Positions 52,931-61,670 of a stretch of DNA of 64,000 bases are shown here, piece after piece. Source of the stretch: Tenacibaculum sp. (GTDB lineage Bacteria; Bacteroidota; Bacteroidia; Flavobacteriales; Flavobacteriaceae); NCBI GenBank assembly GCA_022448525.1, contig JAKVCX010000008.1:62001-126000 (forward strand). The letters are read 5' to 3'. The position numbers and the translations under genes were made by a program. The notes under the pieces were generated by a model that made no database searches, was not told where the DNA came from, and worked only from the letters and a program-made list of their open reading frames with translations. Numbering within the stretch: the first letter of the stretch is position 1; every line of letters starts with the position of its first letter.

Positions 52931-55039
52931 ATGAATTATAAAAAACTACTTATTCTAATATTCTTCCCAATTATTGTTTTTTCTCAACAAACATTTGTTC
53001 CAGATGATGCGTTTGAACAATTCTTAATCAGTAAAGGTTGGGATGATGTATTAGACGATTATGTGTTAACCGACAATATTAAGGATGTTACTTTTTTGTC
53101 GATGAATAATAAAGGAATTCAAGACTTAACTGGAATAGAGGATTTTACAAGCTTAAATGAAATAAGAGTTATAGGAAATCCATTGCAAACTTTTGATTTA
53201 ACCTCAAATGTTGAATTGCAATATTTATCGGCAGGTAGTGCAAGTTTAACTTCAATCAATATTGCTGGATTGAACAAAATAATTAGAATTATAATAGAAG
53301 GTTCTTCACTAACAACAATAGATTTATCTACAATTTCGGATCTAGAGTTATTAACTATTAAGGATAATACAGAATTGGTAAGTATAAATGTTAATGGATT
53401 ACTAAAGTTGAATTTTATGAGTATCAGCAATAACGATAAGTTAGAAACAGTTGATACTTCTACAAATACAGGTCTTACTGATTTTTATGTGTATTACTGT
53501 GCAAAAATTGATAACCTCGATTTTGCAAATAATACGAGTATTGACAATATAATTTTTAATGAATTAGGAAGTATTTCAAATGTGTCTATTAAAAATGGAT
53601 TAAATAACTTCTATTTAGAGAGTTTGTCAAACCCGAATTTAACTTGTATTGAAGTCTCAGACGCTGATTATGTAAATGAAAATTGGTCAAGAACCAAAAT
53701 TACGGGCGCTTTACGTTTTGATGAATATTTAGAGTTTAAAAATGATTGTGATGAAGTATCTACTGGTGAAACAATTACTATCACAGATTCAAATTTTGAA
53801 AGTTATTTAGAAAGTATAAGTGTTGGAAATGGAATAGTTGGAGATGGTTTAGTTTCTGTAGAATTGACCGCTGAACTTACTGAATTAGATGTAAGTTTTC
53901 AATCTATTTCGGACTTATCTGGAGTTGAGAATTTTACTTCTTTAACAACATTAAACTGTAGTGGAAATGAATTAACTTCTTTATCTGTTTCTGAGCTTGT
54001 AAACTTAACAACTTTAGATTGTTCCTACAATGATATCACGGCTTTAGATATTACTAAAAACACAAACCTTGTCAATTTGAATTGTAGCGCAAATCAATTA
54101 TCAGAATTAAATACGCTATCAAATTCTTTGTTAGAATCAATTATTTGCGAGGTAAATAGTATTGAATATTTAAATCTTGTTAATAATACAAAGTTATCAC
54201 GATTAGTAGCTAACGATAATAGTTTACTTGGAATTTCTCTGAAAAATGGGAACAATACACTTATAACGAACGAGAATTTTTCTGCCTTTGCAAATTCAAA
54301 TTTAACTTGTGTAGAAGTTGATGATGCTAACTATAGCAATATGAATTGGGCGCAAATTGATATGCAAACCAATTTTAATGAAAACTGTGCTCCAGTAAAT
54401 GATGATTGTTCTTTTACTGTTCCAATTACGCTTGGACAGGATACTCCAGGAAATACAATAAGTGCTTCAGGTGCTGCTACGAATCCAAACTGTGCAGAAA
54501 GTGGCGTAGTTGTTTATGATGTTTGGTATTCTTTTATCGCTCCAGAATCTGGAAGCATGAATATAACAATTAGCGCAGGATCGTTGGTCTCAAAAATCGC
54601 ATTATATGCTTCATGTACGGATGCAACTCCTTTAAATTGTGATGAAGGTAATTTATCTGTTAGCGGATTAACTGCTGGACAAGAATATTATTTACAGGTT
54701 TGGTTGGAATTGTCAACATCAAACAAAGCAAAAAGTGGTTCAGGGAGTTTTGTTTTAAATGCGCAAGATGCAACTGTGCTTTCTGTCGATAATTTTACCA
54801 ACAATGCTGAAGTTACCGTATATCCAAATCCAACTAGTGAGTTGTTATTTATCAAAAATTCGGCCGTAATAAATAAAGCGGTTCTGTATGATTTAGCGGG
54901 TAAAATTTATTACAAATCGAACAGAATTAATAATACAATACACGAATTCTCAATTCAAAATTTACCATCTGGTTTATACTTACTTCAAGTTGAAGATGAA
55001 TTCAAGAACAAAATCAATAAAAAAATTATAAAACAATAA
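52931..55039 (+). CDS. T9SS-secreted leucine-rich-repeat surface protein
   Basis: The 702-residue protein has a signal peptide and two blocks of leucine-rich repeats of the short type (residues about 55-250 and 310-450; units like LTTLNCSGNELTSLSVSELV). A pre-peptidase-like beta-sandwich domain follows (about 490-610), then a T9SS type A sorting domain (VTVYPNPTSELLFIK ... LPSGLYLLQVED). It is therefore exported by type IX secretion to the cell surface, where LRRs usually mediate binding to proteins or glycans. It is the first gene of the run opposite the ECF pair; the next gene starts one base after its stop. Confidence 0.92.
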   Translation: MNYKKLLILIFFPIIVFSQQTFVPDDAFEQFLISKGWDDVLDDYVLTDNIKDVTFLSMNNKGIQDLTGIEDFTSLNEIRVIGNPLQTFDLTSNVELQYLSAGSASLTSINIAGLNKIIRIIIEGSSLTTIDLSTISDLELLTIKDNTELVSINVNGLLKLNFMSISNNDKLETVDTSTNTGLTDFYVYYCAKIDNLDFANNTSIDNIIFNELGSISNVSIKNGLNNFYLESLSNPNLTCIEVSDADYVNENWSRTKITGALRFDEYLEFKNDCDEVSTGETITITDSNFESYLESISVGNGIVGDGLVSVELTAELTELDVSFQSISDLSGVENFTSLTTLNCSGNELTSLSVSELVNLTTLDCSYNDITALDITKNTNLVNLNCSANQLSELNTLSNSLLESIICEVNSIEYLNLVNNTKLSRLVANDNSLLGISLKNGNNTLITNENFSAFANSNLTCVEVDDANYSNMNWAQIDMQTNFNENCAPVNDDCSFTVPITLGQDTPGNTISASGAATNPNCAESGVVVYDVWYSFIAPESGSMNITISAGSLVSKIALYASCTDATPLNCDEGNLSVSGLTAGQEYYLQVWLELSTSNKAKSGSGSFVLNAQDATVLSVDNFTNNAEVTVYPNPTSELLFIKNSAVINKAVLYDLAGKIYYKSNRINNTIHEFSIQNLPSGLYLLQVEDEFKNKINKKIIKQ

Positions 55040-55040
55040 T

Positions 55041-55916
55041 ATGAGAAAACTTTTAATCACAATCGCATTTCTTTTTTCAGTCAATTTAGTGCTTTCGCAA
55101 AAAGTAATATATGATGCCAAGTCATTTGGTGACTGTGAAGCTGTTGAAGCAAATATAAGTCCGCAAAAATTCTCAGTTTATATAGCTCAGAAAGAGTTAA
55201 GAGAAGGTTATGGTGGGAAGTATGAATTATCTGGAGGGGATGTTACTGTTGCAGATAATGTAAATCGTCCAAAGAATCTTGTTTTTTTAATGGAAGTAAG
55301 TTTTAAAAACGGATTCAAATTTCCAATTGAGGAAAAAGATAGTGTTTATGTGAGTCTGAGTAATTTAAAGAAAGGTTATGATGACGATATGAATATGAGA
55401 AAGCAAATTGAGAGTAAAGATTATAACCGTATCGAAAAAGAAAAACAAAATTTAGAAACAAAGAAAAAAAGTGTTCAAGATCAGATAAAAGAACTAACAA
55501 AAAAGTTCCAAGCGGGTAAAATTTCTACAGATGAATTTGGGGCCAAATTACAAGAATTGAGTGATCCATTATTAAAACAAGTTGAAACTAGTTATTCGGG
55601 AAATATTGCTTTTGTTGAACCAGAAGAAAAAACAACTTACAGCATCGATTTTGTAAATACTTACGAGCAAATCGAGAGTAAAGCCTTCTCTGGAATCCTC
55701 CATATTAAGAGATTTAATAAAAATGAGTTCGTAGCTTCTTTTAGCGGAAATCATATGGTTGATTGTTTGGAAAAAAGAGCAGCTACTTCGAGAGAAGAAG
55801 AGAGTAAATGTAAGGCGAAAAAATCAGACTTGATGAAAGAGTTTTATGTGTTGCGAGAAGGAAATGTTAAAGGGAATATTAATGTGAAACTGAAAAAATT
55901 TAACGATTACAGATAA
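55041..55916 (+). CDS. secreted protein with central coiled coil, unknown
   Basis: The 291-residue product has a signal peptide (LLITIAFLFSVNLVLSQ) and two beta-rich parts flanking a coiled coil of about 60 residues (KQIESKDYNRIEKEKQNLETKKKSVQDQIKELTKKF). It has Cys residues near residues 33, 257 and 270. No family is recognised. Tight spacing with the LRR gene before and the lipoprotein after indicates an operon, so it probably acts in the periplasm or at the cell surface together with them. Confidence 0.75.
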   Translation: MRKLLITIAFLFSVNLVLSQKVIYDAKSFGDCEAVEANISPQKFSVYIAQKELREGYGGKYELSGGDVTVADNVNRPKNLVFLMEVSFKNGFKFPIEEKDSVYVSLSNLKKGYDDDMNMRKQIESKDYNRIEKEKQNLETKKKSVQDQIKELTKKFQAGKISTDEFGAKLQELSDPLLKQVETSYSGNIAFVEPEEKTTYSIDFVNTYEQIESKAFSGILHIKRFNKNEFVASFSGNHMVDCLEKRAATSREEESKCKAKKSDLMKEFYVLREGNVKGNINVKLKKFNDYR

Positions 55917-55932
55917 TTTAAAAATAAAGAGA

Positions 55933-56568
55933 ATGAAGACACTTAAAATAACAATTTTAGTAATGGGTTTATCAATGTTAAGCTCATGTTTTGGAGATAA
56001 AAAGTCACTAATTGGTTCGGATTTAGGAGATACTTCTTTTATAAATAAAAACTTTAAAGGAAACCTTATAGATTTCAAAAATGTACAAGACGTTTGCGCT
56101 TTGATAAAAGAGGATAAAGTTGCTAGTTTATATAATGTAAAATCTGAAAATATTGCGACTGTTGGAAAAGGAAAATTTGTGCAAAACGAACAGGTAAAAA
56201 CATGTTTGGTACGTGTGAGTTTGGATGGTACAGATTGGAATTTTTTAACAGGAATGGTAACGCTTTTTAAAGAAGTAAAAGCGTCCGATGATGAAGGTGG
56301 TATTTCAGAAGCAGTTGGGCAAGGTGAAAATTGGGAAGAAGCTTGGTCTTTGAAAAAATCAATGTCAAAATCAGCTAAATGGATACCAAATGTTGGGAAA
56401 GCCGCTTTGTTTACTTCAGCAAAAAGAAAGCTTGAAATTAAATTAGAAGGGTATACTCTTGAAATCGTAGCACCAGGTGCACCATTTAATAAAGAAGAAA
56501 AGGCTAAGAATAGAGATTTTGAGAAAATCACACTTCAAATGGCAAGAGATTTGGGATTTGTTAAATAA
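55933..56568 (+). CDS. lipoprotein of unknown function
   Basis: The 211-residue product has lipobox LSMLSSC (lipidated Cys near residue 19) followed by FGDKKSLIGS. The mature part is a mixed alpha/beta domain with CALIKEDKVASLYNV and CLVRVSLDGTDWNFL, which resembles a ligand-binding fold, but I recognise no family. It lies in the operon between the coiled-coil protein (16-base gap) and the next secreted protein. Confidence 0.78.
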   Translation: MKTLKITILVMGLSMLSSCFGDKKSLIGSDLGDTSFINKNFKGNLIDFKNVQDVCALIKEDKVASLYNVKSENIATVGKGKFVQNEQVKTCLVRVSLDGTDWNFLTGMVTLFKEVKASDDEGGISEAVGQGENWEEAWSLKKSMSKSAKWIPNVGKAALFTSAKRKLEIKLEGYTLEIVAPGAPFNKEEKAKNRDFEKITLQMARDLGFVK

Positions 56569-56587
56569 AGAAATAGTACAGAGAAAA

Positions 56588-57118
56588 ATGAAAAAACGTA
56601 TTAAGAATAGTTTGGGGGTTTTAATGATTTGTTTTTTATCAATATCATTATCAGCGCAGCATATTAAAGGAGAATTAAACATTAATAAGAGGCAAAAAAT
56701 GACTCTTGAATTGACTTCAAAATCTGCAGTGAATCTTTTTAAAGAGTTTAAACAGGAGAAATACAAAATTGGTTTCAATTTTCAGGCGGAGGAACTCAAT
56801 AAGAATGCAGAAGGTGAATTTGTTGTGTTTTTCGATTTTTTAACGGTTGTAAAAAAAGATGGTAGAACTATAAGAAAGGTTAAACGACATATTCCTGTAC
56901 CATATTTTCCTGGTGAAATGTTTTTACCTGCTGAGGCGTTCGATTTTATAGGAATATTATCGGTTACCTCATGGGATGATATGGTTAAGAAAACCTTTGT
57001 TGGACAAGAAAAATTAGGAATTTTAAAAGCGGGAAAATATGAAGTAGAGTTAGGAGTAGTTCCGAGAGATGTAAAAGGAGAAATCGCCCCAGTAACTTTT
57101 GGATTTGTAGTCAAATAA
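56588..57118 (+). CDS. secreted beta-rich protein of unknown function
   Basis: I start at ATG 56588, which gives a signal peptide (KNSLGVLMICFLSISLSAQ). The longer in-frame extension from 56477 would overlap the lipoprotein gene and bury the signal sequence. The mature 150 residues are beta-rich, with PVPYFPGEMFLPAEAFDF and EKLGILKAGKYEVELGVVPRD, suggestive of an immunoglobulin-like or carbohydrate-type sandwich. No family is recognised. It is the fourth gene of the probable operon. Confidence 0.75.
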   Translation: MKKRIKNSLGVLMICFLSISLSAQHIKGELNINKRQKMTLELTSKSAVNLFKEFKQEKYKIGFNFQAEELNKNAEGEFVVFFDFLTVVKKDGRTIRKVKRHIPVPYFPGEMFLPAEAFDFIGILSVTSWDDMVKKTFVGQEKLGILKAGKYEVELGVVPRDVKGEIAPVTFGFVVK

Positions 57119-57144
57119 TGTTAATCAGTCAAAACTAAATCATC

Positions 57145-57765
57145 ATGAAAAAAGTCATTATAATATTTTTAGCCGTATTTACTTCACTTTCATTAACGGC
57201 TCAAAATTTATCTATTAAAAAAACGAGGAAAACCACAATGACTTCCTCAAATAAATTTAAAAAATCAAAAAATTATACGGGAACTTACAGAGTTACTTTT
57301 ACGAATGTTTATGGTTCAAGTAAAGCCGAGTATTTTGGAACTGCTGGTGTTTATTTAGAATCTCAATCTAAATCGGGTGCAGTACAAATCCGACCAATGA
57401 ATAAGAAGCCTAATCGAATTATTGATGTTTCGAAGAATAGACCTTTTGTGAAAAGGGACTATAAGAAAACAAAAAAATATCATTTTATAAGACCAAACGG
57501 GAAACAAGAGTCTAAAACAACAAGGTTCGAAACCAAATACACAGTTGATAGAATTCGAGAGTTTAAATTGGCAGGAGAAGCTGCCAATAAAAAAGCAACA
57601 TTCGATTTTCAATTTAATCTAAAACGTAAATTTTCTATTGTGAAAGATATTGGTAAATGGGAACGAGTTAAAATTAATATTGATGATCTAGTTCTTGGAC
57701 GGGAATATGTTTTTTTAAGTGGAACAAGCAACTTTGGAATTAGTTTTAAAGTTGAGAAAAAATAA
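57145..57765 (+). CDS. secreted basic protein of unknown function
   Basis: The 206-residue product has a signal peptide (KKVIIIFLAVFTSLSLTAQ) and a very lysine/arginine-rich mature part (MNKKPNRIIDVSKNRPFVKRDYKKTKKYHF) with beta-strand character. No family is recognised. The preceding gene has a related ending style (GKWERVKINIDDLVLGREYVF here against GKYEVELG there), so the two may share a fold. A terminator follows. Confidence 0.75.
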   Translation: MKKVIIIFLAVFTSLSLTAQNLSIKKTRKTTMTSSNKFKKSKNYTGTYRVTFTNVYGSSKAEYFGTAGVYLESQSKSGAVQIRPMNKKPNRIIDVSKNRPFVKRDYKKTKKYHFIRPNGKQESKTTRFETKYTVDRIREFKLAGEAANKKATFDFQFNLKRKFSIVKDIGKWERVKINIDDLVLGREYVFLSGTSNFGISFKVEKK

Positions 57766-57793
57766 GAGATTGCTAATTGTTTGAAATTAAGTT

Positions 57794-57827
57794 AAAAGCA
57801 GCTTTTTGGATGGGCTGCTTTTTGTAT
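57794..57827 (+). terminator. intrinsic terminator between the secreted-protein operon and the CHAT gene
   Basis: AAAAGCAGC at 57794-57802 pairs with GCTGCTTTT at 57814-57822, followed by TTG and T-rich sequence. It leaves only about 30 bases before the CHAT start, so CHAT expression may depend on read-through. Confidence 0.75.
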
Positions 57828-57855
57828 TTTTAAAGAGTTTTTAGTCAAATAATTA

Positions 57856-60642
57856 ATGAAAAAGTCACTACTACATTTATCTATAAAGCTATTTTTTCTT
57901 TTTGTTATCGGGAGTTTAAATGCTACAGAGTTAGTTCCAAAAGATACAATAGTTAGCCATGCTCAAAAATTACATAATGAAGAAGCGCACCAAAAGTTAG
58001 TAGACTATGGAAATAGCGTTTTAAAAACATTTAAAATTAATTCAACAGCTGATAGTTTGATGTTGGCAAAACTATGTTACTACCAATCAAAGGGGAATTA
58101 TTCTTTAGGGGAATATTGGAAAAGTATAAAAAGCTCCACTAAAGGAATTGAATTTTCTCCTAATACTACCGAGGGAATTGAATATAAAGGAAGATTGTTT
58201 GCTGATAAAGCTTGGCCAGAAAGTAAATTAACTTTAACAGGAAGAGCCATTAAAAGTTTAAAAACAGGAATTGATTTGCTTATAAATTTACCCAAAAAAG
58301 GAGTAGGTGCACTTGATTACACGGTCAATTCTTATATTTTGCTATCAAGCGAATATGCCTATTGGGGAGATTTAGAGTCTGCGAAGTTGAATTTAAGATT
58401 GGCAACAAAATTATATCATCAAAATAAAGAAGCTTTAGATAAGTACAAGGTTGATGGAAATGGCGAGCGATTTGAAATTGTATTGTTATATCGTAAAATG
58501 TATCTTTTGTATAAACTAGGTAGTAGTAAAAAAGATAGTGTTGAAATTGAAGCAACAATGCAGAAACTTGAAAAAGCTCATACTTCAAAAAGCTTTAAAG
58601 TACAAGAAAGAGTTTACTACAGTACGTCTTTAAATCATATTGGAGATTGGTATTTAGGATACAAACCAGATAGTTTAATTACAATCTCAGATGTAAATAG
58701 GGCAGAGTATTATATCGATAAATCAATTGATTTAATAAGAAACAAAAAATATCCTGGGAGTTACTTTTCGTTTATGTTTAATAAATGTAAAGCATTAACA
58801 AAAGCCAATAAATTAACTGATGCAAGTACGTTGATTAATCATTTGTTAGATTCTGTTCCTGTAAAAGCATACAAACCATTTTTTCTTGCACAAAAAGGTT
58901 TAATTAAAGCAAAAGCAAAAAATAAAAAAGAGTCGCTTGAAACGTTCTACAAAGTGATAGAGTATGTTCATACTGGAGAAGAGAAATTAGCAAAAGATTA
59001 CAGTAATTTTAAACCGAGTGAAATTTTCGGTCAAACAAATTTGCTTAGTAGAGTAGCTGAGAAGCTAGATTTTTATTATGGAGATGATCCAGAGGTTAAA
59101 AGGATTGTTTTAAGATTATATCGTTTGTCTTTAATTCAATTCAAAAATAGCCACGGTAAAGCTAAATTTAATAAAAAGGAAAATGAGTTATTAAGGAAAA
59201 TACTAAATGGAGTTTTAGTAGCTTCTTCTAAGCAAGGTGCTTTTGGTCAGAATCTTCTTGCAGAGGTTTTGAATAGTACCGAAAACATAATGAATAAAAG
59301 AGCTTGGGAAGAATTTAAGCAAAATAGATATACAAGCGCCCTCTCTAACCTTGATTCTATTACTCGTCGGGAGTTGGACTTGAAAACTGCTCTAGTTTTT
59401 GCTCAAAAAGAACAGGATTTGGGTAAGGTAGATTCTATACAGCAACAGATTTATAACCATATTGCTTTTACTGAAAAGACTTATCCAAATCTGAGTTTAG
59501 TTCGAGATTATAATTTTGATATTTCAAAACTGCAGAAGCGATTGTCTGAGAAAGAAATGGTAATTAAGTATTTCTTCTTGTCTAATAAACTAGCAATCTT
59601 TTCAATAACAAATAATCAAATAAAGTGCTCTTTAATACCTTGGGATAAAAAGTATAAAGAATTAGTGAATGAATTTGCTTTTAGAATCAGTGAGAGAAGA
59701 ACTAGTGATGATTTATCTCAGGTATTAAGCAAAAAAATACTTCCTGAAATTAGTCAAAAGACTAAAAGTTTGATAATTAATCCAGATGGTGAGTTATATA
59801 AAATTCCATTTGAGATTTTGTATAGAAACAATAAGTCGATTGTTTCTCAATTCAACGTGAACTATTCTTCGAATTTAGGTTTTATTGATTCCGAGGATTT
59901 GACTGATAAACTTGAAGAAGATATTTATGTGTACGCTCCTGATTATGAGGCTAAGAAGCTTTTACTTGCAACAAGAGGAGAGTTTTTTGATTTGGAAGGA
60001 GCGAGAAAGGAAGCAAAATTAATATCAGACTTATTTCCATCTAAAGTATTTACAGGTTTAAAGGTGAGTAAAGAGGTGTTTGTGAATACAGCATCAAAAG
60101 CTTCGTATTTACATTTGGCAATGCATGCAAAGATTAATGAGAATTCTCCAGGGTTAAGCAGATTTGTTTTTGGGAAAAACAGTAAAGTGGAAGAGGATTT
60201 ATATTTAGATGAGCTTTACGCATTGAATTTAAAGGCAAATTTAGCCGTTTTGAGCGCATGTAATACAGCAACAGGTAAAGAAAGTGCAGGAAGAGGAATT
60301 GAGTCTTTTCAGCGAGCTTTTTCATTTGCGGGTGTTTCATCTACAGTAGCAAGTTTATGGGAGGTTCCCGATGATGCAACAAGTCAAATCATGGAAGGGT
60401 TTTATAAAGAGTTAAAAAAAGGATTGCCCAAATCGAAAGCTTTACAAAATGCTAAACTAAACTATCTGGAAATTCATCAGGATACTAAGTTAGCGGATCC
60501 TTATTATTGGGCAGGTTTTGTTGTGTATGGAAATAATGAGGCTATATCAAAAGGATCACAAACCAATCTTTTTGTTTGGTTAGGTACAGTATTATTAATT
60601 GTATTGGTAGGGTTTCTTATTAGGAAAAGAGTTAAAGCCTAG
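57856..60642 (+). CDS. TPR-CHAT domain protease-like protein
   Basis: The 928-residue protein has an N-terminal signal/anchor segment and a TPR-rich helical region over about residues 40-560. A C-terminal CHAT (caspase-HetF) domain carries the His/Cys pair His757 (LHLAMHAK) and Cys802 (LSACNTATG), followed by GIESFQRAFSFAGVSSTVASLWEVPD. The protein ends in a transmembrane helix (FVWLGTVLLIVLVGFLI) with a basic tail. By topology the protease domain would face the periplasm. CHAT proteins are caspase-like peptidases in several defence and signalling systems. There are no CRISPR or gRAMP genes here. It is the last gene of the cluster opposite the ECF pair. Confidence 0.9.
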   Translation: MKKSLLHLSIKLFFLFVIGSLNATELVPKDTIVSHAQKLHNEEAHQKLVDYGNSVLKTFKINSTADSLMLAKLCYYQSKGNYSLGEYWKSIKSSTKGIEFSPNTTEGIEYKGRLFADKAWPESKLTLTGRAIKSLKTGIDLLINLPKKGVGALDYTVNSYILLSSEYAYWGDLESAKLNLRLATKLYHQNKEALDKYKVDGNGERFEIVLLYRKMYLLYKLGSSKKDSVEIEATMQKLEKAHTSKSFKVQERVYYSTSLNHIGDWYLGYKPDSLITISDVNRAEYYIDKSIDLIRNKKYPGSYFSFMFNKCKALTKANKLTDASTLINHLLDSVPVKAYKPFFLAQKGLIKAKAKNKKESLETFYKVIEYVHTGEEKLAKDYSNFKPSEIFGQTNLLSRVAEKLDFYYGDDPEVKRIVLRLYRLSLIQFKNSHGKAKFNKKENELLRKILNGVLVASSKQGAFGQNLLAEVLNSTENIMNKRAWEEFKQNRYTSALSNLDSITRRELDLKTALVFAQKEQDLGKVDSIQQQIYNHIAFTEKTYPNLSLVRDYNFDISKLQKRLSEKEMVIKYFFLSNKLAIFSITNNQIKCSLIPWDKKYKELVNEFAFRISERRTSDDLSQVLSKKILPEISQKTKSLIINPDGELYKIPFEILYRNNKSIVSQFNVNYSSNLGFIDSEDLTDKLEEDIYVYAPDYEAKKLLLATRGEFFDLEGARKEAKLISDLFPSKVFTGLKVSKEVFVNTASKASYLHLAMHAKINENSPGLSRFVFGKNSKVEEDLYLDELYALNLKANLAVLSACNTATGKESAGRGIESFQRAFSFAGVSSTVASLWEVPDDATSQIMEGFYKELKKGLPKSKALQNAKLNYLEIHQDTKLADPYYWAGFVVYGNNEAISKGSQTNLFVWLGTVLLIVLVGFLIRKRVKA

Positions 60643-60746
60643 TAACTGTACATGATTCTTCTTCGCTTTTAAATTAAACTATGTTTATACTTTTTATGCT
60701 TACATTTTTATAACTTTTAATTTACAATAGAATTTATATCCATTTT

Positions 60747-60833
60747 TAATTTTGTAGCGTAAATAAGTTGAATTAAAATATTTCCCCAAATTAAACAAAC
60801 AGCTCATGTATTAGGGCTGTTTGTTTGTTTTTT
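60747..60833 (+). ncRNA. candidate mini-transcript: -7 element and terminator hairpin
   Basis: A perfect -7 element TAATTTTG lies at 60747-60754. About 40 bases later AAACAAACAGC (60793-60803) pairs with GCTGTTTGTTT (60816-60826) before a T run. Either this is a very short RNA of about 70 bases, or the hairpin simply terminates the CHAT transcript 150 bases after its stop. No -33 TTG is seen. Confidence 0.35.
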
Positions 60834-60885
60834 AAATCAATTTATTGTGTTGAATAGAATTGAATTATTATAAAATTAGAAGAAA

Positions 60886-60984
60886 ATGAAATTGATTAGA
60901 AAACATCAAAAGGAAGTGAGGTTTTTCATCCAGTTTATTACAATGGGAATTCTATCATTGTTAATAGCTTATTTGGTTGATTAA
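60886..60984 (+). CDS. possible 32-aa single-pass membrane peptide
   Basis: ATG at 60886 opens MKLIRKHQKEVRFFIQF followed by a hydrophobic stretch (ITMGILSLLIAYLV) and a final Asp. A basic start and one helix are typical of small inner-membrane peptides. The frame is short and could be chance; an A-rich region before the ATG fits this phylum's translation starts. Confidence 0.35.
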   Translation: MKLIRKHQKEVRFFIQFITMGILSLLIAYLVD

Positions 60985-61017
60985 AGTCTAGTTGTTTGGT
61001 TTAAAATGATTTAACGA

Positions 61018-61177
61018 TACTAAAACGTTTGTTAATCCATACAATTACTTTGGTTTATCGATAGTTTTAAGATTTTGATTATTTGTTAAATAACTTGAAG
61101 GAGAATTAGTTAGGTTAATAACTGAAAAAGTAAGGAGAGGCATTTAAGGGAGGTGAATGCTTCTCCTTTTATTTTAT
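61018..61177 (+). ncRNA. candidate small RNA, copy 1 of a tandem pair
   Basis: This element starts with CTAAAACGTTTGTTAATCCA (61020 on) and ends in a 13-bp terminator hairpin at 61132-61166 followed by T-rich sequence. Both ends recur about 205 bases downstream. The hairpin loop contains AAGGGAGGTGAA, which resembles an extended Shine-Dalgarno sequence complementary to the 16S rRNA 3' tail. No reading frame is conserved between the copies. Confidence 0.55.
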
Positions 61178-61226
61178 CAGTACAAGAAGAAGGAATTTTC
61201 GATGTTTTTAAAATAAAAATAGTCTA

Positions 61227-61380
61227 CACTAAAACGATTATTAATCCATAAATTTTTTTAATTCGTCGAAATCGTGTTTTACTAAAGTTTCACTTGAATA
61301 AATTCGGCGCGAATTAATTCAACTATTAAATAATAGGGGAGGCTTTTAGAGAGAGGTGATTGCTTCCCCTTTTTTGTTTT
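61227..61380 (+). ncRNA. candidate small RNA, copy 2 of a tandem pair
   Basis: This copy starts with CTAAAACGATTATTAATCCA (61229 on) and ends in the hairpin AGGGGAGGC / GCTTCCCCT (61335-61370) followed by a T run. The loop has AGAGAGGTGATT, the same Shine-Dalgarno-like motif as copy 1. The middle part has diverged. Its 3' end overlaps the coding end of the minus-strand gene at 61326. Confidence 0.55.
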
Positions 61381-61559
61381 TCTTCCTGCGATTTTATATA
61401 TTCTTTTTCTGTAAGCAAATCAAAAGAACAGCCAAACGTACATTTATGTCTTATTGCAACCTTAGTAAGTTCGTCAATTATTTGATGCAATTCTTTTTCA
61501 CTGATTTCAGCTAGATCATTTCTTTGAATAATTCCGTCGATGTGAATTGTGTTTTTCAT
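61326..61559 (-). CDS. small hypothetical protein (77 aa)
   Basis: The frame reads like a folded protein, starting MKNTIHIDGIIQRNDLAEIS and continuing with helix EKELHQIIDELTKVAIRHK, a CTFGC Cys pair and an acidic/basic helix. The last 12 residues or so are encoded on the back of the + strand terminator hairpin of the candidate RNA and may be a recently acquired tail. I recognise no family. It is alone on its strand before tRNA-Asp. Confidence 0.55.
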   Translation of the reverse strand: MKNTIHIDGIIQRNDLAEISEKELHQIIDELTKVAIRHKCTFGCSFDLLTEKEYIKSQEEKQKRGSNHLSLKASPII

Positions 61560-61635
61560 TGATGACTTTTTATGATTTTAAAGAATTATAAAGTTCCGAT
61601 TAACTTTGAAGATGAAATTTAGAAAGTTTATAGAA

Positions 61636-61669
61636 TAAAAAAAGCTCTCAAAAATTTTGAGAGCTTTTC
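61636..61669 (-). terminator. intrinsic terminator after tRNA-Asp
   Basis: AAAAGCTCTCAAAA and TTTTGAGAGCTTTT arms around 61641-61667, with an A run at the left giving the T tract on the minus strand, immediately follow the tRNA 3' end. Confidence 0.85.
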
Positions 61670-61670
61670 G

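Noticed and set aside
56477..56587. N-terminal extension of the secreted protein that ends at 57118
   Set aside because: It overlaps the 3' end of the preceding lipoprotein gene and would place the clear signal peptide in the interior.
55824..57114. Long antisense frames opposite the lipoprotein and secreted-protein genes
   Set aside because: The + strand frames have signal peptides and operon spacing, while the antisense frames are Phe/Ser-rich low-complexity shadows.
57856..60642. TPR-CHAT protein as part of a type III-E CRISPR (craspase) system
   Set aside because: No CRISPR repeats or gRAMP-like gene is present, and the protein has a signal segment and C-terminal membrane anchor, unlike the cytoplasmic craspase partner.
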